DNA of 42,260 nt from positions 1-42,260 of the forward strand of contig CAMDFC010000014.1 in NCBI GenBank assembly GCA_945897185.1, read 5' to 3'. The translations under genes and the position numbers were made by a program. The stretch's first letter is position 1. The number at the start of each line of letters is the position of its first letter. The stretch is from Chitinophaga pinensis (GTDB lineage: Bacteria > Bacteroidota > Bacteroidia > Chitinophagales > Chitinophagaceae). The notes under the pieces are model-generated. The model had not been told where the DNA came from, did not search any database, and worked only from the letters and a program-made list of their open reading frames with translations. Shown here piece after piece: positions 9,301 to 16,305 of this stretch.

Positions 9301-10172
9301 CATATAACAGAATCCGCCTTAATCTTGTTGTTCGTATAAAGTTCATTAAAATCAATATTTCTAATACGCAGTTTTTTAAATGCAATCGCAAGATCATTTT
9401 TTGAGGAATCGTTGGACTGGCTATTTATTTTGAAGTCGTCTAGCTTAACCACATTCATCTCCGCATCAAATTCCAAGGCACCATATTGAATGCGGTAATC
9501 TCCTTCTGGAAATTCTATACTTTGGTTCTTAGAGCTGATGTTTAGTTTGTCAAAGCTAATTCCTAGTTTTTCTTTTTTCTGTTCAGATAATTTCAATTCA
9601 TCAAGTATGATATTGATATTGCCAAGGGTAATAGACTTTTTATATGGTTCAAGATCATGAAAAGTAATACTTCCCTTTTTCAAACCAAACCTTTTTACTT
9701 GAATGGCATTGACTATTTTTTTAAGCGCCAAGTAGATATTACCAATTCTGATATTCAGGCTATGGTTCCCTGATGATGATTTTTGTTTACCATTGTTATA
9801 GATGTTGATCATTGGTTGATCGGCCAGGAGGTAGTCGACCAACAATTGTTTTTCCATTATAAACGATCGAATTGATCTCAATTGAAGGGAGAGGTGTTTG
9901 AATTCAACCGAGTAGGTTTTCGACTTGCTTTGCGGATCGTTGAAAAAAAAGGCAGTATTATGAAGGTCCAGTGTTTCGTTAGGGAATAGACTCAGTCGCA
10001 CCCTCCCAATTTCCACTACAACCTTCCCCTTGCTTTGTTTAGCCACCAAATCCTCAAGGAGTTTAGCGCTGTATTGTTGGATGAAAAATTGAAGACCAAG
10101 AAAAATCAAAATAATTCCTCCTAGTATTGCCAGTAATCTCTTTTGGATTTTATTTAATGCTATTTGTCCCAA
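6330..10172 (-). CDS. Giant AsmA/TamB-like membrane-anchored envelope protein
   Basis: About 1,280 aa. One transmembrane segment near the start (LLAILGGIILIFLGLQFFI) is followed by SLFPNETLDLHNTAFFF, the usual AsmA-type entry, then more than 1,000 residues of short beta-strand repeats rich in Asn, Ser, Lys and Ile, and a basic tail. This fits AsmA/TamB/DUF748-like proteins, large beta-groove proteins implicated in outer-membrane assembly or lipid transport. The frame is open to 10298, but both upstream ATGs (10298, 10283) lie inside the divergent gene and encode a Cys/His-rich stretch unlike a leader, so a TTG start at 10172 is proposed. The gene is 45 bases upstream of the GH10-like gene in the same direction. 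Confidence 0.72.
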   Translation of the reverse strand: MGQIALNKIQKRLLAILGGIILIFLGLQFFIQQYSAKLLEDLVAKQSKGKVVVEIGRVRLSLFPNETLDLHNTAFFFNDPQSKSKTYSVEFKHLSLQLRSIRSFIMEKQLLVDYLLADQPMINIYNNGKQKSSSGNHSLNIRIGNIYLALKKIVNAIQVKRFGLKKGSITFHDLEPYKKSITLGNINIILDELKLSEQKKEKLGISFDKLNISSKNQSIEFPEGDYRIQYGALEFDAEMNVVKLDDFKINSQSNDSSKNDLAIAFKKLRIRNIDFNELYTNNKIKADSVICTDPIIKLELDVSKKKNTAYDGLVLEKKVAGLLGRITMNYLGLFNSNITINTKGKNNSNLFNTEGNNFIAHNVNIDSTQAIPIEIGKLQFAIKNFQETLRDGKYNISFDSVVYNNLSLSLLNFKLTPTEKNNDAEKRYFTIPVFRLTGLDLYELILNKYLKAKELELSNATFINNYQERQNKTKAKSIKAYLTDFSEQIDLETIRINNGFVKNKSINNNKEIIVGGIQSEISVNEIFDLSTYEGMVTSIEKMNFDSAKINLGKQNIELYQGEFLGSEKSIKAKLFILSSTQNRISADNVSIQNYRFNDDFTKIKIDSILYSNANIQIKQSKTKGIKSINSEEDEFELMIKYLSAGPTKAKFSSSNNLDVSADLDKILVKDFSTNDANEITLSYIDVLGGNLSLSSPTTQLRSSSFSLIDQHNSFFNNINLSFNKENDTITAIIPSINFTPAIAKSLERKYPILENTKLVNPELKVSLYNASNPKTSVSKWIMGNFDIQHANLSIRKQTDNKSIVLMSRDISISIKEFSSHTNTNGIQIADTKISTNDITLSMNDSIELKVNKGIFSIAIDKLKITDDKGPLNFSTHITKLKANNINFSKVNRKGEPFILKDFNLGGEQIKIDSAATAHVLRQLKNNPTLFVNSIDLEEITASSIIKANGIGYSNGGKTVSIDSFSYKPTKNREEFMKMNVYQKDHMEFKTGKVNIRNFDIERLATDSNLQLNYIVVENPVFSVYKDKRLPLQPGYIKAMPVALLKKIKQRLHVDSIRLVDGKLLYEEYNEKTEMLAKIDLTELQTLIRNIGNYNNTATDSLYILSSSRLLDTANIFLRFHESYTDSIGSFLLRVRIGKFGLPALNSVLLPTANMKINKGWLDTLELKVMGNDYLSHGKMFMYYSDFKIQFLSSKELEKRTIFTKILSSLANTFLRTNNVKKTGTVFTERTREKSFVNYWVKILLSGAMTNTRIRKNSNQEKRYQKALKRIKVPELPDVDL

Positions 10173-10272
10173 TAATTTAAAGATACAATGGCAATGAGAA
10201 AAATCACAGTCTTTGGTGTTGATTTTCTCATTTAGTAGTAAACTTAAAAATTGATATTGGATAAAAAAGAAA

Positions 10273-10974
10273 ATGAATCTCATTAAACACCTCAGCAAAT
10301 CTGGATATGACCTAATTGATGGCCCGATTCGTAATCACCAACCGCTTCAGTTATGGTTGAAGCAAGGGGCAAACCGACCGGAATTGTATTTTGATCATAT
10401 TAGTCAAGTTTTTAAAGGCCCATATGACTTGACGGTAGATGAAGACCCGACTTTGAACGTGGAAGCAACACATCAGGTGGAGCATGATTTTGCATTGGGA
10501 CTAGCAGTGTTAAAAGAACTGATGCAGGCTATTGGTGGTACACCTTTTGATATCAGTACGGGTATACAAACGGGACAAAAAATTAGCATCAAGTATAAAA
10601 ATGCTTATACAGCTTCGGTAACTATTGGACAACTAACTTCTTACTTAAGTGAATCGAGTATAGAGGGGGTTAGTGAAAATTTTATGCATCACCTAAATTC
10701 AAATCAAGTGCTATTGATAACGGGAGTTGTATTTGCTAAACAGTTGGTGATGGATGTATCCACCGATCGCGATATAGATGTGGGTTGGGTAGCCAAGTTA
10801 CAGGCAGCCAAGGATCCTAAGTTGTCGTTTAGTTTAGAAAACAAGCGACAACTCAAGATGACCACAAATGGAACGAAAGAATTCCCAGTTGCGATTAAAG
10901 CGAGTCGACTTGATTTTGATCAAAGAAAATTCAAGGGTATGCGTTTGGTTACCGATAACCGTAACTTCTTTTAG
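10273..10974 (+). CDS. Gasdermin-like protein (tentative)
   Basis: A 233-aa soluble protein with no signal peptide, no membrane helix and no cysteine. The order of features recalls bacterial gasdermins: an N-terminal helix then GYDLIDGPIRNHQPLQLW (compare GYxLVxxPxxxxxPLxLL), a helix FALGLAVLKELMQAIGG, a strand-rich segment KISIKYKNAYTASVTIGQL, a strand pair VLLITGVVFAKQLVMDVS, and LSFSLENKRQLKMT with a final VAIKASRLDFD. The resemblance is from pattern memory, not a search. Unlike typical members it lacks an N-terminal Cys for acylation, ends soon after the last strand, and has no protease gene beside it. If the match fails it is an unknown cytosolic protein. Its 3' end carries CGATAACCGTAAC, like the nadB 3' end. 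Confidence 0.5.
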   Translation: MNLIKHLSKSGYDLIDGPIRNHQPLQLWLKQGANRPELYFDHISQVFKGPYDLTVDEDPTLNVEATHQVEHDFALGLAVLKELMQAIGGTPFDISTGIQTGQKISIKYKNAYTASVTIGQLTSYLSESSIEGVSENFMHHLNSNQVLLITGVVFAKQLVMDVSTDRDIDVGWVAKLQAAKDPKLSFSLENKRQLKMTTNGTKEFPVAIKASRLDFDQRKFKGMRLVTDNRNFF

Positions 10975-11017
10975 TTACTTGTTGGTGCAATGCAATAGGT
11001 TAAACCACTTCAAATCC

Positions 11018-11036
11018 TTGATTTTTCTTAACTTTG
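11018..11036 (+). promoter_or_regulatory. Bacteroidota -7 box before the 11063 gene
   Basis: TAACTTTG at 11029-11036 matches the Bacteroidota sigma-ABfr -7 consensus TAnnTTTG and lies 26 bases before the ATG at 11063. The expected TTTG-like -33 element is not seen at the right distance. It supports separate transcription of this gene from the gasdermin-like gene upstream. Confidence 0.5.
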
Positions 11037-11062
11037 CAGCATTCTCAACAACTAACCAACTG

Positions 11063-11929
11063 ATGATTCGACTTCAGCAGCTATTCATGCTGGTTTCAGC
11101 ATTTTTATTATTCAACATTTCCACTGTAAAGGCACAAGAAGAAACAAAAGCGTTTTCTAAAGAGATAAAAAAAGAAAAGAAAGATAGCGTTGTCGTAAAA
11201 AGTAATTTCTCTGGTTTAGTCGGATTGACCTCAAATGGCTTATCCATCATTCCCACTTTTGCATTAAATGCGCCAGCATATACATTTCTACTCTCGGTTT
11301 CAAAAAATAAATTCAGTTTTGATCCAGATATACGTTTGACCTTAGATGGAAGGAAAGGGGGTATGGTATTTTGGTTCAGGTACAAGGCAGTTGAAGGTAA
11401 ACGATATAATTTAGGAGTCGGTGCCCATCCTGCTTTTAATTTTCAAACCAGAAAGATTATTGATCCAGGTACTCTTGCTTTGTCAGAAATCACCCAAGCC
11501 AGAAGATTCATAGCAGCTGAAATTAATCAAGGCTACCAGGTAACTAAAAATTTCCGCATAGGGATGTATTATCTAAAGGGCTTTGGCTTACAGACTGATG
11601 CGATAAGAAGTTCACATTTTTTAACCTTTAATACTACATTTTCTAACATTAAGTTAGGCGGAGAAACTTCCTTGCAATTCACTCCCCAGGTTTATTACTT
11701 GAAACTTGATAAAGAGGATGGGATCTTCTATACGCACACAATGAGCATATCTAAAAAAAATATTCCCTTCTTGTTGCAATCGACTATCAACAAAAATATC
11801 AAAACAAATATTACTGGGGGAGACAGGCTTCAGTGGAACATCACCCTATTCTATAGCTTCAATAGAAAGTATGGTAGGAATATTGGCGAAGACATCAATA
11901 GAATAGAAGATCAGATAACAGACTTCTAA
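11063..11929 (+). CDS. Secreted outer-membrane beta-barrel candidate, unknown family
   Basis: A 288-aa protein starting at 11063 with signal peptide MIRLQQLFMLVSAFLLFNIS and cut near VKAQ. The frame is open from 10868, but the extra stretch overlaps the previous gene and contains the promoter. A short charged linker (KEIKKEKKDSVVV) is followed by repeated amphipathic strands (NKFSFDPDIRLTLDG, MVFWFRYKAVEG, RYNLGVGAHPAFNF, FRIGMYYLKGFGL) suggesting a 10-12-stranded barrel. No family is recognised. The C-terminus does not end in a classic aromatic barrel signature. It probably has its own promoter. Confidence 0.75.
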   Translation: MIRLQQLFMLVSAFLLFNISTVKAQEETKAFSKEIKKEKKDSVVVKSNFSGLVGLTSNGLSIIPTFALNAPAYTFLLSVSKNKFSFDPDIRLTLDGRKGGMVFWFRYKAVEGKRYNLGVGAHPAFNFQTRKIIDPGTLALSEITQARRFIAAEINQGYQVTKNFRIGMYYLKGFGLQTDAIRSSHFLTFNTTFSNIKLGGETSLQFTPQVYYLKLDKEDGIFYTHTMSISKKNIPFLLQSTINKNIKTNITGGDRLQWNITLFYSFNRKYGRNIGEDINRIEDQITDF

Positions 11930-12078
11930 TCTTTACCCAGCTTAAAACAAAAAAATCTCCAACGAAATGACGGTTTTTTTGTATTTTCAAGTTGAATAAG
12001 TTTTGTCCCTCTTCTCCATTTTAACAAGGGTATATCAGAGCCAAATACCAAGAACAAAACAATTGATAAAAAAAATAC

Positions 12079-12642
12079 ATGAACAGAAGAGAAGTAGTTA
12101 AAAGGGCTACCTTTTTATTAGGGGGAGCAATCACTTTTTCGGGCTTTGGCGCTTGCGAAATGTTTAATCAGGTTTCGGAAAGTGAATCCAAATCAATAGC
12201 ATCACAGGAGTTGTTGATTGCTGAAATCGCTGATACCATTATTCCTGACACCAAAGAAGTACCTGGAGCCAAAGCTGCAGGTCTTGGCCCTTTTATCGTG
12301 ATGATGATGCAGGATTGTTATACTGCGGATGTTCAGAAGGATTTTGCAGATGGATTAATGAAAGTGGATGCAGTCTCTAAGGGCAAGTACAACAAATCAT
12401 TTATTTCATTAACGCTTAATGAGCGAGAAGAAATCTTTAAATTATTCAAAGCGGAAGTCCAGACACAAATAGACGCCAAAGAAAATCCTTCACAATTCTT
12501 TCCGCTTATTTATGAACTCACTTGTCTGGGTTATTATACTTCGGAAATTGGAGCTACAAAGGCTTTAAATTATGTTCATATACCGGGCAAGTATGAAGCC
12601 TGTATTCCATTGCAACCCGGACAAAAAGCATGGGCTACCTAA
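12079..12642 (+). CDS. Gluconate 2-dehydrogenase subunit 3 family protein, Tat lipoprotein
   Basis: A 187-aa small subunit of a membrane-associated GMC dehydrogenase. The leader has twin arginines at 3-4 (MNRREVVKRATFLLGG) and a Cys at 26 in GFGAC, so Tat export with lipid attachment is likely. The mature part shows the family patterns LLIAEIADTIIPDT, PGAKAAGLGPFIVMMMQDCY and FFPLIYELTCLGYYTS. It stands 27 bases before the GMC gene, so the large subunit is probably carried out with it, as known for gluconate/sorbitol dehydrogenases. No cytochrome c subunit gene is next to the pair. Confidence 0.9.
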   Translation: MNRREVVKRATFLLGGAITFSGFGACEMFNQVSESESKSIASQELLIAEIADTIIPDTKEVPGAKAAGLGPFIVMMMQDCYTADVQKDFADGLMKVDAVSKGKYNKSFISLTLNEREEIFKLFKAEVQTQIDAKENPSQFFPLIYELTCLGYYTSEIGATKALNYVHIPGKYEACIPLQPGQKAWAT

Positions 12643-12669
12643 TTATTAATTGCATATTTAATAAGAAAG

Positions 12670-14373
12670 ATGAATAACAACATAAAAGCAGAGAAGCAAA
12701 ATACGTATGATGCCATCGTAGTTGGTTCAGGTATCAGCGGTGGTTTGGCTGCAAAAGAATTGACAGAAAAGGGCTTAAGGGTTTTGATGTTAGAGCGTGG
12801 CCGTAATGTTGAGCATGTAAAAGATTATGATACCGCGCTGATGAAGCCATGGGAATTTAAACACAGAGGAAGAGTTACGCTTGAAGACCGTAAAATGCAG
12901 CCAGTACAAACCCGTGGCGGTATGTATAGCGAGTTTAATGCAAAGTTTTGGGTGAATGATATGGAATGTCCATACACTGAAGTGAAACGATTTGACTGGT
13001 ATCGGGGCTATCATGTTGGAGGACGATCCATTACCTGGGGACGTGGTTGTCTTCGGCTCAGTGAGATGGATTTTTCTGCCAACGCTAAGGATGGCTATGG
13101 TGTTGACTGGCCTATACGATACAAGGATATTTCACCCTGGTATGATTATGTAGAACGCTTTGCTGGAATTAGCGGACAAAATGAGGGACTTGCACAATTT
13201 CCTGATGGCATGTTTCTTCCTCCTTTTGAAATGAATTGCGTTGAAAAGGCGGTGAAAGAACGAATCGAAAAACATTATAGCAGAGCGCGGATGATGACCA
13301 TTTACCGGATGGCGAACCTAACTGTTCCGCATAATGGTAGGGGCAATTGTCAAAACCGAGATCTCTGTGACAGGGGTTGTCCGTTTGGCGCTTATTACAG
13401 TACGCAATCGGCAAGCTTGCCAGCAGCGATGGCTACTGGTAACCTGACGCTTCGGCCTTATTCTATTGTTAGCGAGGTGCTTTATGATAAAGAAACCAAG
13501 AAAGCCAATGGAGTGATGGTGATTGATTCAGAGACCAATGAGCACATAGAATATTCTGCAAAAATAATTTTCATGAATGCCTCAACGTTGGGCACAACTC
13601 AAATCCTATTGAACTCTACTTCTGACCTCTTTCCTGATGGTTTGGGTAACAGTAGCGGGCAGTTGGGACATAACCTGATGGATCATCACTTTCAAATTGG
13701 TGCTTCTGGAAGAGCTGAAGGTTTTGATGATAAATATTATGCTGGTCGTCGTCCAGTTGGTGTTTATATTCCCCGTTATCGAAACCTTGGGGATAAACCA
13801 GATCGGGATTACTTGCGCGGTTTCCATTATGGAGGAAGTGCAAGTAGAACAGGATGGGAAAGAGCCATTCCTGAAATGGGATTTGGTAAAGACTTCAATG
13901 AGGATATGACAGAACCTGGACCGTGGACTATGGGTCTGGGATCCTTCGGTGAACATTTACCGGAATTTAAAAACCGTGTTTTTCTTGACAGAACAAAGAA
14001 AGATAAATGGGGACTTCCATTGTTGGCAGTCGATTGTGAGTTTGGTGAGAACGAACGTAAAATGCGCATTGATATGAAAAACGATGCAGCTGAAATTCTG
14101 GAAGCTGCCGGAATGAAAGACGTTCAGTCTTTCGACAGACTATCAGTCCCAGGAATGGGAATCCATGAAATGGGTACGGCCCGTATGGGACATGATCCTA
14201 AAACTTCCGTTCTAAACAAATGGAACCAAATGCATGAGGTAAAGAATGTATTTGTTACCGATGGTGCTTTCATGACTTCAAGCGCTTGTCAGAATCCTTC
14301 CTTAACCTATATGGCCTTCACCGCAAGGGCTTGTGACTATGCAGTAAATGAACTAAAGAAAGGGAATTTATAA
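12670..14373 (+). CDS. GMC family FAD-dependent oxidoreductase (large subunit)
   Basis: A 567-aa flavoprotein. The dinucleotide fold is at residues 14-42 (DAIVVGSGISGG, then VLMLERG), followed by the GMC signature GGRSITWGRGCLRLS. Near residue 500 are GMGIHEMGTARMGHDP and, at the end, VTDGAFMTSSACQNPSLTYM, the usual His and Asn of the active site. A Cys group CQNRDLCDRGCPFG could hold a metal or disulfide and is typical of this gluconate-dehydrogenase-like branch. It has no leader of its own, consistent with co-export with the Tat-tagged subunit upstream. The sugar or polyol substrate cannot be told from sequence. Confidence 0.92.
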   Translation: MNNNIKAEKQNTYDAIVVGSGISGGLAAKELTEKGLRVLMLERGRNVEHVKDYDTALMKPWEFKHRGRVTLEDRKMQPVQTRGGMYSEFNAKFWVNDMECPYTEVKRFDWYRGYHVGGRSITWGRGCLRLSEMDFSANAKDGYGVDWPIRYKDISPWYDYVERFAGISGQNEGLAQFPDGMFLPPFEMNCVEKAVKERIEKHYSRARMMTIYRMANLTVPHNGRGNCQNRDLCDRGCPFGAYYSTQSASLPAAMATGNLTLRPYSIVSEVLYDKETKKANGVMVIDSETNEHIEYSAKIIFMNASTLGTTQILLNSTSDLFPDGLGNSSGQLGHNLMDHHFQIGASGRAEGFDDKYYAGRRPVGVYIPRYRNLGDKPDRDYLRGFHYGGSASRTGWERAIPEMGFGKDFNEDMTEPGPWTMGLGSFGEHLPEFKNRVFLDRTKKDKWGLPLLAVDCEFGENERKMRIDMKNDAAEILEAAGMKDVQSFDRLSVPGMGIHEMGTARMGHDPKTSVLNKWNQMHEVKNVFVTDGAFMTSSACQNPSLTYMAFTARACDYAVNELKKGNL

Positions 14374-14382
14374 ACGCTATAA

Positions 14383-14405
14383 GGGTTCAAATCCCGGGCT
14401 CGCTA
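14383..14405 (+). other. Orphan tRNA 3' end (candidate attachment-site scar)
   Basis: These 23 bases contain a T-loop core (GGGTTCAAATCCC) followed by GCTCGCT and A, as in positions 51-73 of a tRNA. The bases before it belong to no tRNA: there is no D-arm, anticodon arm or 5' acceptor strand, and the GMC stop codon is only nine bases away. A tRNA-type terminator follows. A lone tRNA 3' end is what site-specific integration into a tRNA gene leaves on the side away from the intact tRNA. Confidence 0.5.
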
Positions 14406-14415
14406 AATGAAAATC

Positions 14416-14453
14416 AAGGACTTACGTTAAATCGTGGGTCCTTTGTTGTTTTT
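14416..14453 (+). terminator. Rho-independent terminator after the tRNA remnant
   Basis: The stem AAGGACTTACG (14416-14426) pairs with CGTGGGTCCTT (14433-14443), 11 pairs including two G-T, with a TTAAAT loop and then a T-rich tract to 14453. It sits where a tRNA terminator should be relative to the tRNA 3' end, and it would also end the GMC transcript. Confidence 0.7.
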
Positions 14454-14626
14454 GAGTGAAGTATTGCGTGATTTTTTTGCTATTTCTAACCCAATACACG
14501 AACCTTTAATGCAGATATCTCTACAGGGACAACAAAATAAAAAGTAAATTAGTATAAGCGTATGATGAATATTAAATGCATTTTCTGATTTTATATTGAG
14601 TTTGCTAAAAATTTAAATAAATATTT
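14454..14626. other. AT-rich gap before the CBS gene
   Basis: No gene or RNA was recognised in these 173 bases. Base composition becomes markedly AT-rich from here to about 16015, compared with the genes on either side, and no promoter box of the TAnnTTTG type was found. Confidence 0.4.
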
Positions 14627-15058
14627 ATGCCAATTATTAAAGATTTATTACGGATTAAAAATAGAAAACTAATTACTGTTTCTAGCACGGCAAGTATTTT
14701 TGATGCTTTAAAAATAATGGCTGAATCAAATATTGGATGTTTAATTGTTTTAGAAGGTGATAGTTATGTAGGTATGTTTACAGAAAGAGATTATGCCCGT
14801 AAGATAGTTTTAGAGGGCCGATCTTCAGATACAACCACTGTGAATGAAATTATGATTTCAGATATACCCATCTTGAATAACAATGATACTATCGAGCTAT
14901 GTAGTAAAATAATGACTGAAAAAACATTAAGGTATTTACCTGTTTTTGAAAATAACCAATTGATTAATCTGATTAGTCAAAGTGATATTATTAAATATAC
15001 GATAGACTCTCAAAAGTCACTTATTGAACATTTACAGAATTATATGAATTTGAAATAA
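14627..15058 (+). CDS. Two-CBS-domain (Bateman module) protein
   Basis: A 143-aa protein made only of two CBS domains: residues about 8-65 (LLRIKNRKLITVSSTASIFD, NIGCLIVLEGDSYVGMFTERD) and 73-130 (VNEIMISDIPILNNNDTIEL, YLPVFENNQLINLISQSDI). Stand-alone CBS pairs usually bind adenosine nucleotides and regulate a partner protein; no partner is visible here. The reading frame is intact, but codon use is much more AT-rich than in the flanking housekeeping genes and the next genes are broken, so it may be part of an acquired segment. Confidence 0.85.
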   Translation: MPIIKDLLRIKNRKLITVSSTASIFDALKIMAESNIGCLIVLEGDSYVGMFTERDYARKIVLEGRSSDTTTVNEIMISDIPILNNNDTIELCSKIMTEKTLRYLPVFENNQLINLISQSDIIKYTIDSQKSLIEHLQNYMNLK

Positions 15059-15081
15059 AATTACATATTAACATTATAATT

Positions 15082-15644
15082 TTGAACAACTTAATAATTA
15101 TAGCACACCCAGATAAAAAAAGCTTTTGTCACAATGGTATTTTTAAAACTATTGAAAAAACCTTAAACTCAAACAAAGAAAAAGTTCATGTTATTGATCT
15201 TTATCAAGAAAATATAAATTTTAATTTCGGGGAAATAAAATCCAAGAGTATAGAGATTTAATAACTTGGACTAATAGAATTTATTTTATATCACCAGTTT
15301 GGTGGTTTAGAACTACACCTGCTTTGGAATCATTTTTTGATCAAATTTTTACACCAGGTTTTGCGTATAAGTTTATACCTATTTCAAAACTATATGGTTA
15401 TCCAAAACCATTACTAAGTCATAAAAAGGTAAGAACATATCTAACCCATGGAGCTCCTGCATTACCTGTAATATCAATATATCTTAATTCAGTTAAATTA
15501 AGGCTAATTATGGGCGTGTATTCATTTGTATTCGGTTGGTTTAAAACAAAAACTCGCCAATTTTGGAGTGTACCATTTGTATCTCAGAATAAAAGAATTG
15601 CATATTTAATAAGAGTTGAAAAAGATATATTAAAGGATATTTAA
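15082..15644 (+). pseudogene. Frameshifted flavodoxin-fold NAD(P)H oxidoreductase
   Basis: Two frames together spell one protein of the MdaB/KefF/NQO type. The first (TTG at 15082 to a stop at 15261) gives NNLIIIAHPDKKSFC and HVIDLYQENINF. The second, open from about 15249 to 15644, gives YRDLITWTNRIYFISPVWWF, then PALESFFDQIFTPGFAY and YLTHGAP, which are the family's FMN-site and dimer motifs. Intact relatives have some 20 more residues between the two parts, so a deletion plus frameshift is inferred. A sequencing error alone would not explain the missing residues. Confidence 0.72.
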
Positions 15645-15645
15645 A

Positions 15646-15848
15646 ATGAAAAATCTACTAGTATGTTTTTGTTGCTAGGATTAGCAAGCACTTCTTTCGC
15701 ACAAGAAACGGAAGAACTATTTAAAAAATTTATTATTCAAGATTTAACGACTTATTCAAAAGCTGTTGAATACAAAGACTATAATAAAGTAGTTGAATAT
15801 TTTTATTACCCTCATAACAATAGTGGTACCGTTGTGAAAGACAAATAA
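15646..15848 (+). pseudogene. Broken small secreted-protein gene
   Basis: The ATG at 15646 gives MKNLLVCFCC and then a stop; shifting frame at about 15663 continues it as MFLLLGLASTSFAQETEELF, a normal signal peptide with an AQE cut site. The mature part runs to FYYPHNNSGTVVKDK and stops after about 45 residues. A one- or two-base indel in the leader and a short tail suggest decay. The family is not recognised. The start lies one base after the stop of the broken flavodoxin-fold gene. Confidence 0.5.
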
Positions 15849-16020
15849 TACATTCTATCCTTTTAATTTTCAAGAAATATTAGTGGAGAACAGAAACCAA
15901 TATATAACGGGGCGTATCAGCAAAGCCTTATAAGTAGATGAATTTAAAATTATTATTATGAACTTATTACTCATATTAGGTCTAGCATCTTTAGGCTTGT
16001 TGTAAGTTCCCCTGTCATCA
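15849..16020. other. Gene-poor remnant with an isolated signal-peptide-like ORF
   Basis: No intact gene is present. At 15958-16005 a 15-codon reading frame, MNLLLILGLASLGLL, looks like a signal peptide cut off before any mature sequence and echoes the LLLGLAS of the previous broken leader. It may be a duplicated leader remnant or chance. Confidence 0.3.
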
Positions 16021-16061
16021 ATAAAAAATCCCTAAAACATTGTAAAACAATGAATTAGGGA
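16021..16061 (-). terminator. Rho-independent terminator of the structured RNA
   Basis: Read leftward, TCCCTAA pairs with TTAGGGA (16055-16061 with 16029-16035) and CATTG pairs with CAATG around a five-base loop, followed by TTTTTT. There is no T-run on the other strand, so the direction is leftward. It closes the RNA encoded just to its right. Confidence 0.8.
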
Positions 16062-16071
16062 CATTTAATTG

Positions 16072-16257
16072 CTGTAGGGGGAGGGATCGAACCTCCACGA
16101 GGCAGTTAGCTATAGCGCAAAGTTTATCTGCCGCTAGGACAGATTCAGTGGTCGACCCTGGTCGCCTCTTGCGAGACGGCTCTACACTACGTTTATCCTG
16201 TTATCCTCACCCCCGAGACAAGGGGGCATGTCTGCCGAAAGTTTCATCACCCCACAG
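16072..16257 (-). ncRNA. Structured RNA with tRNA-like ends, class unresolved
   Basis: About 186 bases, clearly GC-rich between AT-rich flanks, with no sensible ORF. The 5' strand CTGTGGGG (16257-16250) pairs with the 3' strand CCCCTACAG (16080-16072). Just inside the 3' end is a perfect T-arm: GGAGG, TTCGATC, CCTCC. Near the 5' end TTTCGGCAG is followed by a possible pairing of GGCAG with CTGCC just before the T-arm, as in the tRNA-like domain of tmRNA. Internal hairpins include CCCCC-TTGTCTC-GGGGG and CGTCTC-GCAA-GAGGCG. No peptide-tag reading frame, G3-U70 pair or CCA end was found and it is short for tmRNA, so tmRNA is not claimed; 6S RNA or a new class are alternatives. Confidence 0.62.
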
Positions 16258-16305
16258 TGGTAAAGAACTGATGCAAATTTAATAAAAAGAAAGATTTATT
16301 AAAAA

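Noticed and set aside
13169-14069. Several long leftward frames inside the GMC oxidoreductase gene
   Set aside because: The rightward frame is a full-length, motif-complete enzyme; the opposite frames have no recognisable domains.
14383-14405. Complete tRNA gene
   Set aside because: Only the T-loop and 3' acceptor half exist; the upstream bases belong to the GMC gene end and cannot form D or anticodon arms.
16072-16257. Calling the structured RNA a tmRNA (ssrA)
   Set aside because: The 5' TTTCGGCAG and T-arm fit, but the length, the lack of a tag ORF ending in Ala-Leu-Ala-Ala, no G3-U70 pair and no CCA do not.
16072-16257. Cobalamin riboswitch, because of CCACTGTG near the 5' end
   Set aside because: The other conserved cobalamin boxes are missing or in the wrong order, and the element ends in its own terminator without a downstream gene.
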